Below, piece by piece: positions 59,560 through 64,000 of a stretch of DNA of 64,000 bases (its first letter is position 1; every line of letters starts with the position of its first letter). This DNA is from Thermoanaerobaculia bacterium. GTDB lineage: Bacteria > Acidobacteriota > Thermoanaerobaculia > Multivoradales > JAHEKO01. The DNA lies in assembly GCA_945787635.1 (NCBI GenBank), contig CALZIK010000054.1, positions 28,091 to 92,090 of the forward strand, in the 5' to 3' direction. Below the pieces are notes generated by a model that saw only the letters and a program-made list of their open reading frames with translations, made no database searches and was not told where the DNA came from. The translations under genes and the position numbers were made by a program.

Positions 59560-60216
59560 TTACCCGAGAGCCTCGGGCGGGCAGACCGAGGCGTCCGAAG
59601 GCACCTCGCCGGTGAGCTTCAAGAAGCTCGAGAACGGTCCCATGTTCTTCATGGCCTCCCACTTCGGTCCCTTGAACTTCAGCCGACCGGTCATCATGCC
59701 TTTCATCGGGCCGTACTTGCCGGCTCCCATCTCCTGCCAGCGCTCGGTCTGCGCGTGCATGATGTAGTCGACGCCGCCGATCAGTTCTTCGGTTTGCACC
59801 GGCCCACCGTACACGCACCGGGCCTCGCCGTCCTGGTCCGCGATCTGGACCTCGACCCAAGGCGAGGACTCGCAGTCCGTGCGGTAGATCTGGATGACCT
59901 TGTAGCCACGGTCGCCGTTGTTGGCGGCCCAGCCCGGCGCGGCGAGTTTGGCGGTCAAGGTCTCGTTCTCGTTCCAGGCCTCGCAGGCGAGCTCGGCCCA
60001 GCGGAAATCCATCAAGAGAACGGCTTCTTCGAGAGTCTCCCCGGGTTCAGCGTCCTCTTCGACCATCGCATCATCCGCCGTGGTTTCGTCCCCTGACATC
60101 GCCTCCTCCTGCGCCGGGGGTTGGCCCGGCTCGACCTGCTCCTGTTGGCCTTCCAAGGGTGACAAGAGCAGACTGCCTAGAAGAAGAACACAGCCTGTGA
60201 CCGCTACGGTTTTCAT
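59560..60216 (-). CDS. Exported SCP2-like domain protein
   Basis: A 218-residue protein with a signal peptide (VAVTGCVLLLGSLLLSPLEG), an acidic low-complexity linker (about 25-65) and a C-terminal part resembling SCP2 lipid-binding domains (YIMHAQTERWQEMGAGKYGP, MMTGRLKFKGPKWEAMKNMG). It may bind a hydrophobic ligand in the periplasm. Lies 28 nt after the DsrK-like gene and 10 nt before the hypothetical. AGAGGAAA precedes the ATG. Confidence 0.6.
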   Translation of the reverse strand: MKTVAVTGCVLLLGSLLLSPLEGQQEQVEPGQPPAQEEAMSGDETTADDAMVEEDAEPGETLEEAVLLMDFRWAELACEAWNENETLTAKLAAPGWAANNGDRGYKVIQIYRTDCESSPWVEVQIADQDGEARCVYGGPVQTEELIGGVDYIMHAQTERWQEMGAGKYGPMKGMMTGRLKFKGPKWEAMKNMGPFSSFLKLTGEVPSDASVCPPEALG

Positions 60217-60244
60217 GATTTCCTCTCTGCGCCCGTTCTCTTTC

Positions 60245-61501
60245 TCAGCAAAGCGCCCGAGCGGTCACCTCGGCCAGGTTCTTCACTTCGATCTCCAAGC
60301 CGTAGTGCTCGCCGAGATCGCCGAGCTGATGACGACAGTTGTCGCACGAAGTGACGACAACTCGAGCGCCGGTGTTTCTGATCTGCTCAGCCTTCGGCCT
60401 GCCGGCCGCGAGTCGCGTATCGCGCCATTCCTCGACCGCGACCAATCCGCTTCCAGCACCGCAACAGAAGGCCTTTTCTCGATTGGGTGTCATCTCGCGA
60501 AAGTCCGCGGCGGCGGATTCCAGCACCGCACGGGGCTGCTCGGCCAGACCGCTTTTGCGCGACAGATTACACGAGTCGTGAAAGGTGATTGGGTCCGGGT
60601 TTGCCGTTTGGTCCAGCTGGATCCGGCCATCGCGGACGTAGTCGTGGATGACCTCAATCAGGCTTCGGATACGGAATGGCAACTCGCCGAACCAGACCGG
60701 AGTGCTCCAGCGGTAGGAGAACACCGCATGGCCGCACTCGGTAATAACTACCTCGCTTACCTGGAGTCGTGTGGCTTCGTCGATGATCCTCTGAGCAATA
60801 GCCTTGGCGCGCTTCATGTCTCCGAGAAAAACGGCATAGTTCGAAGCTTCGAAGAAGCTCAGTGTCCAGTCTACGCCGGCGCGATGGAAGATCTTGGCGG
60901 CGGGCAGGATCGTGTGAGCGCCCGAGAGGGCGACGTAGAGGATCTCGGAGCCTTCTTTCTCCATTGGAATGGAGGCTTCGGGGTCACCGGTCTCCTCGCG
61001 CAGCTCCTCCTCGAGGAACCCGATCTGCTCCTTCAGCATGTCTTTGAAAATGTCGATGCTCTCGGCTCTCGCGATCTCGGCATCTGCCAGCTGCACCAGG
61101 ATCTCGGGTGCCTTGCCGATAGCGGTTAGCGTGCCGCGGGCAGCGCCCATCACCACCGGTGTGTCGACTCCCATCGGGCAGTTGACCGTGCAGCGCTCGC
61201 ACATCGTGCAGTATCGGAAGGCGATGTCCACCCACGCATCGAGCTCGTCCTCGGTCAGTTCACGCGCCCCGGTAAAGTTGGGGAAGAGGCGGCTCAGCCA
61301 ATCGTGCTGACGTCTGTAAACGCTGCGAACCCGTTCCGTCTTGGCGGCCGGAGCGACTTCAGGATCACCGTTCGCCAGATAGAAATGGCAGGAGTCGGCA
61401 CAAAGACCGCAGCGGGTGCAAAGGCTGGAGGCGTTTAGCGCCACCAGGCGGTTGTAGCGCTTGTCGAGCTCTTCTTGGGCTCGCTTGACGATCTCGCTCA
61501 T
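60245..61501 (-). CDS. DsrK/HdrD-like (Fe-S)-binding oxidoreductase
   Basis: A 418-residue protein. Two [4Fe-4S] motifs are present, LCTRCGLCADSCHFYL and YCTMCERCTVNCPMGV, followed by CCG-type segments FHDSCNLSRKSG, FCCGAGSGLVAVEE and SCDNCRHQLG, which bind the noncubane/heterodisulfide-type cluster. DsrK/HdrD subunits pass electrons between a membrane cytochrome and a thiol/disulfide partner. It follows the DsrM-like gene by 15 nt. The partner may be the TusE/DsrC-like protein or a small thiol. Confidence 0.87.
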   Translation of the reverse strand: MSEIVKRAQEELDKRYNRLVALNASSLCTRCGLCADSCHFYLANGDPEVAPAAKTERVRSVYRRQHDWLSRLFPNFTGARELTEDELDAWVDIAFRYCTMCERCTVNCPMGVDTPVVMGAARGTLTAIGKAPEILVQLADAEIARAESIDIFKDMLKEQIGFLEEELREETGDPEASIPMEKEGSEILYVALSGAHTILPAAKIFHRAGVDWTLSFFEASNYAVFLGDMKRAKAIAQRIIDEATRLQVSEVVITECGHAVFSYRWSTPVWFGELPFRIRSLIEVIHDYVRDGRIQLDQTANPDPITFHDSCNLSRKSGLAEQPRAVLESAAADFREMTPNREKAFCCGAGSGLVAVEEWRDTRLAAGRPKAEQIRNTGARVVVTSCDNCRHQLGDLGEHYGLEIEVKNLAEVTARALC

Positions 61502-61516
61502 CTTCGATCCCTTCTG

Positions 61517-62158
61517 CTACAAAACGCCCCTGCGGCCGTATCGGCGACCGAAGAGATATCGGGAGAAGAACCAGTAGATGTAATGACTGATCTTGGACAC
61601 CGGCACATAGACGAGTAGAAGCGCGGTCATGACGAAATAGACCACGAGCCAGCCGGGGTGGTTGAGAAGCACCGCCGGGATCGCGATGGCGAACCAGACT
61701 TGCAGGATGGTCAGGCCAAAGAAATCGTCTGGTTGACTGATCGAGCGAAGCTCGGGCAGAGTGAGCCGCCAGTAGATCTTCACGAAGCCGGCCACCAGGC
61801 CGAGAGCGATTGCAGTCGCGGCCACTCTACGCACAGATTGCGTCATCAGACCCGGCGTGAAGGGAATCGTGAAGGTAGCGGTGATGGCGACCAGAATTCC
61901 GATGTGGTACGCCGCGAAGACCGCCCATCGCCGCCAATGGCGGCGAGTGCTTTCCATCGCGAGTGGCGACAGGATCGAGGCGTAGGACACGGCGACGGCC
62001 CGCCCAGTCGACGTTTCCTGGTCGGCCGCCCCGCCTTCAAGCGGTAGCGGCAGCATGAGGAGCTGGCGTATCTTGATCGCATAGAGCAAGACGAAGATCG
62101 TCAGCGCGACCAGCTGTAGATCGTAGAGGACGAACTCGAGAAGTGTCTCGTGGTTCAT
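61517..62158 (-). CDS. DsrM/NarI-like membrane subunit
   Basis: A 213-residue protein with five or so transmembrane helices (LYDLQLVALTIFVLLYAI, YHIGILVAITATFTIPF, RRVAATAIALGLVAGFV, LTILQVWFAIAIPAVLL, WLVVYFVMTALLLVYVPV). His residues near the helix ends (RRHWRRW, YHIG, LLNHPG, KISHYIYW) could ligate heme b. It is the usual membrane partner of DsrK/TmcB-like proteins and exchanges electrons with quinone. GGAGG precedes ATG 62158. It lies 10 nt after the TusA gene. Confidence 0.8.
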   Translation of the reverse strand: MNHETLLEFVLYDLQLVALTIFVLLYAIKIRQLLMLPLPLEGGAADQETSTGRAVAVSYASILSPLAMESTRRHWRRWAVFAAYHIGILVAITATFTIPFTPGLMTQSVRRVAATAIALGLVAGFVKIYWRLTLPELRSISQPDDFFGLTILQVWFAIAIPAVLLNHPGWLVVYFVMTALLLVYVPVSKISHYIYWFFSRYLFGRRYGRRGVL

Positions 62159-62168
62159 CGCAGACCTC

Positions 62169-62435
62169 CTACTTCGCTCGCTTGACCCAGAAGGCGAACT
62201 CCCTGCCGTTGCGGCCTATCCTGAGCAGTTCGTGTCCGGTGGCGTGACACCAGGCCGGAATGTCGGCGAGCACCCCCGGATCGGTGGCTGAGGCTTCGAT
62301 GACCCCACCCACCTCGAGTCCCTTGATGGCGTTGGCTACCTTGACGACCGGCACCGGGCACACCAGACCCTTGAGATCGAGGACCAGATCCGAAACCAGG
62401 CCTTCAGACTCTTCTACGGACTCCGAAACGGACAT
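62169..62435 (-). CDS. TusA-family sulfur carrier, second copy
   Basis: An 88-residue TusA/SirA/YedF-type protein; LDLKGLVCPVPVVKVANAIK has the Cys-Pro-x-Pro. It carries a 17-residue acidic N-terminal extension (SVSESVEESEGLVSD). A further Cys (PAWCHATGH) lies in the last third, as in YedF-type relatives. Strong GGAGGTG 6 nt upstream. First gene of the minus-strand DsrMK-like operon. Confidence 0.88.
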   Translation of the reverse strand: MSVSESVEESEGLVSDLVLDLKGLVCPVPVVKVANAIKGLEVGGVIEASATDPGVLADIPAWCHATGHELLRIGRNGREFAFWVKRAK

Positions 62436-62569
62436 CGCGGCACCTCCGGGGGTGAAGTTGGCGAATCACCTTTTCGGCATTTTGTTATATTAGCTATTGG
62501 GACGCCCCGAGCCTGCGGGTGGCGTTGTTCGCCACCCATAGAGGCAGGTGCGCTATATCGATCCGAGGA

Positions 62570-63433
62570 ATGGACTTCGAAGCGATCTCGCTGGAATCTC
62601 TTTTCATGCCGGTAGAAGAAGCGGGCGCCCCAGGCGCCGCATTGATCGGTCGTCCTGCGGCCGAGGCCGTACCCGCGCTGGTGGAGAGCCTCGGCCAGAA
62701 GGTCCTGACCATGGGGCTCAAGTTTTGCGGTAATCGCGAGGATGCCGAGGATCTGGTGCAGGAGACCTTCCTCCAGGCGTATCGCAAGTGGGACCAGTTC
62801 GAGGGCCGCTCCGCGCCTGCGAGCTGGCTCTATTCGATCGCCGCCCACGGATGCCAGCGCATGCGCCGGCGCCGAGCCGGAGAGCCCGCCCACGTTCAGT
62901 CGTTGGACGAGCAGCTGCCGTCCGGGCTGGACCTGATCGCGAAGATCCCGTCAGGGGACGGCGGTCCGCTGGAAGAGGAGCTTCGCCGGGAAGCCGCCGA
63001 AATCGTCGATCGGGCTCTCGCGGAGCTGCCTTCCGGTTACCGGCTGCCGTTGGTCCTCAAGGAGATCGCCGAGCTGTCATTGCGCGAGATCGCAGACATC
63101 CTCGGGGTCAAGGAAGCCACGGTCAAGACCCGGGTCCATCGCGGTCGGCTCGCCCTGAGGGCGGCGCTCGCCTCGGGCCTTGCGAAGGACGGCGACGCCC
63201 GAGCCGGGCATACCCGCCAGATCTGCCTGGATCTGCTCCACGCCAAGATGGACGCCATGGATCATGGGGCCCGGTTCCCGGTGCCTGAGGAAGAGCTCTG
63301 CGAGCGGTGCCGATCCTTCATCAGAAGCCTGGATCTGACCGCCGAAGCCTGCCGGTGGATCCAAGGTGGAGAGCTCTCCGAGCCTCTGCGCAACCGTCTC
63401 AGTGCCGAGTTCGTGCGACAATCGTCTTCCTAG
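62570..63433 (+). CDS. ECF-like sigma factor with C-terminal Cys-rich extension
   Basis: A 287-residue sigma-70 factor. Region 2 is CGNREDAEDLVQETFLQAYR and region 4 is LSLREIADILGVKEATVKTR. It then continues for about 85 residues past region 4, with ICLDLLHAKMD and EELCERCRSFI, a Cys plus C-x2-C arrangement that recalls a zinc-binding anti-sigma (ZAS) domain. ATG 62570 has GAGGA directly before it; ATG 62606 is an alternative. No separate anti-sigma gene follows, so the tail may self-regulate by redox or zinc. Divergent from the sulfur operon. Confidence 0.8.
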   Translation: MDFEAISLESLFMPVEEAGAPGAALIGRPAAEAVPALVESLGQKVLTMGLKFCGNREDAEDLVQETFLQAYRKWDQFEGRSAPASWLYSIAAHGCQRMRRRRAGEPAHVQSLDEQLPSGLDLIAKIPSGDGGPLEEELRREAAEIVDRALAELPSGYRLPLVLKEIAELSLREIADILGVKEATVKTRVHRGRLALRAALASGLAKDGDARAGHTRQICLDLLHAKMDAMDHGARFPVPEEELCERCRSFIRSLDLTAEACRWIQGGELSEPLRNRLSAEFVRQSSS

Positions 63434-63553
63434 TCCGCGCGAGCACCGGCTGGACCGACGGCGCGGATTCGAGAGTCACCGATTCGGGAACCCGACCCGG
63501 GAGGTTTGCCTCTCAGTTGCTGGGCCTGCTCGAACGGGCCGGAGAGACTCCCC

Positions 63554-64000
63554 ATGCCACGATCAAGATTCTTCGCACTGCTTGTCGCCTTGTGGATCGC
63601 GAGCCCCGCCGCCGGCGACGGTGTTCTCACGCTCGAGCGGGCGATGGCCGAGGCGCGGTCGCGCGTAGCCGAGGTCGAGGCGGCTCAGGCGAGAGTTGAG
63701 GCCGGGCAGGCGCGTTTGCGTCAGGCCCGCTCGTATCGCAAGCCCCAGCTTCGCCTGCAGGAGATCTGGACCCGGACCGACTCGCCGGCCGAGGCGTTCG
63801 GGCTACTCCTCAATCAAGAGCGTTTCTCACTGGCCGAGTTCTCGGCGGGAGACCCGAACGATCCCGTAGCGATCGAGAATGCCCTGACCCGGATCGAGGT
63901 CGAGCTGCCGGTCTACACGGGCGGTGAGCTCGGCGGCCGCATCCGCCAGGCCGAGCTGGCCGGTGCGGCCGCCGGGCAATCGGCGAGCTGGATCGAAGGC
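63554..64000 (+). CDS. TolC-family outer membrane protein, N-terminal fragment
   Basis: 149 codons are present and the gene runs off the window. A signal peptide (RFFALLVALWIASPAAG) is followed by LTLERAMAEARSR and helical heptads with AQARVEAGQARLRQARSYRK, then RIEVELPVYTGGELGGRIRQ, the TolC-like outer membrane/periplasmic channel pattern. It exports small molecules or metals with an RND or MFP partner, which would lie beyond the end. GGAGAG lies 7 nt before ATG 63554. It follows the sigma factor gene. Confidence 0.85.
   Translation, partial: MPRSRFFALLVALWIASPAAGDGVLTLERAMAEARSRVAEVEAAQARVEAGQARLRQARSYRKPQLRLQEIWTRTDSPAEAFGLLLNQERFSLAEFSAGDPNDPVAIENALTRIEVELPVYTGGELGGRIRQAELAGAAAGQSASWIEG

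Noticed and set aside
1..64000. tRNA, rRNA, CRISPR array, integrase, prophage or classical IS
   Set aside because: Intergenic gaps are small and none showed cloverleaf, repeat-spacer or transposase/integrase signatures by eye.

Overview
The window is a gene-dense, visibly GC-rich bacterial chromosome segment with no rRNA, tRNA, phage or transposase genes. An Acidobacteriota genome is the best guess, perhaps near Thermoanaerobaculia. The reasons are a GWxTD-like plus VWFA secreted protein (10124-12727), an orphan STAND-type TPR ATPase, many GTG/TTG starts with a few probable CTG starts, and a Gram-negative envelope gene set (a LapA/LapB-like fusion, a TolC-type protein, lipoproteins). The phylum is inferred from gene content; no marker phylogeny was possible.

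Layout. 1-2225: two esterase-fold proteins flank an ATP-grasp protein. 2383-5299 (-): glgC-glgA glycogen synthesis genes, with a 167-bp inverted-repeat element between them. 5365-8944: two paralogous ATP-grasp ligases tail to tail, the second behind an HMG-CoA-synthase-family gene. 9054-13410: a YhaM-like OB/HD nuclease and two exported proteins. 13400-16561 (-): the STAND/TPR ATPase. 16706-22820 (+): a hypothetical gene, then xseA-xseB-rhomboid-JAMM protease-E1/rhodanese-SH3/metallopeptidase. 22745-23434 (-): a MoaD-MoaE fusion. 23508-28725 (+): a leucine-catabolism-like operon (carboxyltransferase, membrane-tailed DRE-TIM lyase, membrane histone-fold-like protein, LiuC-like hydratase, HAD phosphatase). 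28734-36944: small metabolic genes, an ECF sigma/anti-sigma pair, a membrane zinc protease and a phosphohexomutase. 36958-41402 (-): ileS and a hydrolase-like gene. 41502-45347 (+): rlmH, a DksA/TraR-type gene, lapAB-like, holA. 45357-53885: a cysteine-less radical-SAM relative, mutM, a HAD gene, udk, lipoproteins, methyltransferases and a Cys/Met PLP enzyme.

54000-62435 is a sulfur island. On the plus strand lie an SQR-like flavoprotein, a TusE/DsrC-like protein, two DsrE-family proteins, TusA, a CsoR-family repressor and a rhodanese-metallo-beta-lactamase protein. Converging on it is a minus-strand operon of TusA, a DsrM-like membrane protein, a DsrK-like Fe-S protein, an exported SCP2-like protein and an unknown. 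Two promoters on the plus strand carry the same ATACC-N6-GGTAT operator in exactly the same register, which suggests one CsoR-family-controlled regulon. The predicted flow is sulfide to persulfide on the SQR-like enzyme, relay over TusA/DsrE/TusE, persulfide oxidation by the rhodanese-MBL protein, and electron exchange with the quinone pool through DsrMK-like proteins. No dsrAB is in the window. An ECF-like sigma factor and a truncated TolC-family gene close the window.

Most noteworthy: the membrane-anchored histone-fold-like protein next to a DRE-TIM lyase that lost its catalytic-loop cysteine and gained a membrane tail; the twin sulfur operators; the glgC-glgA element that supplies the glgC stop codon; and the JAMM/E1/MoaD-MoaE set.
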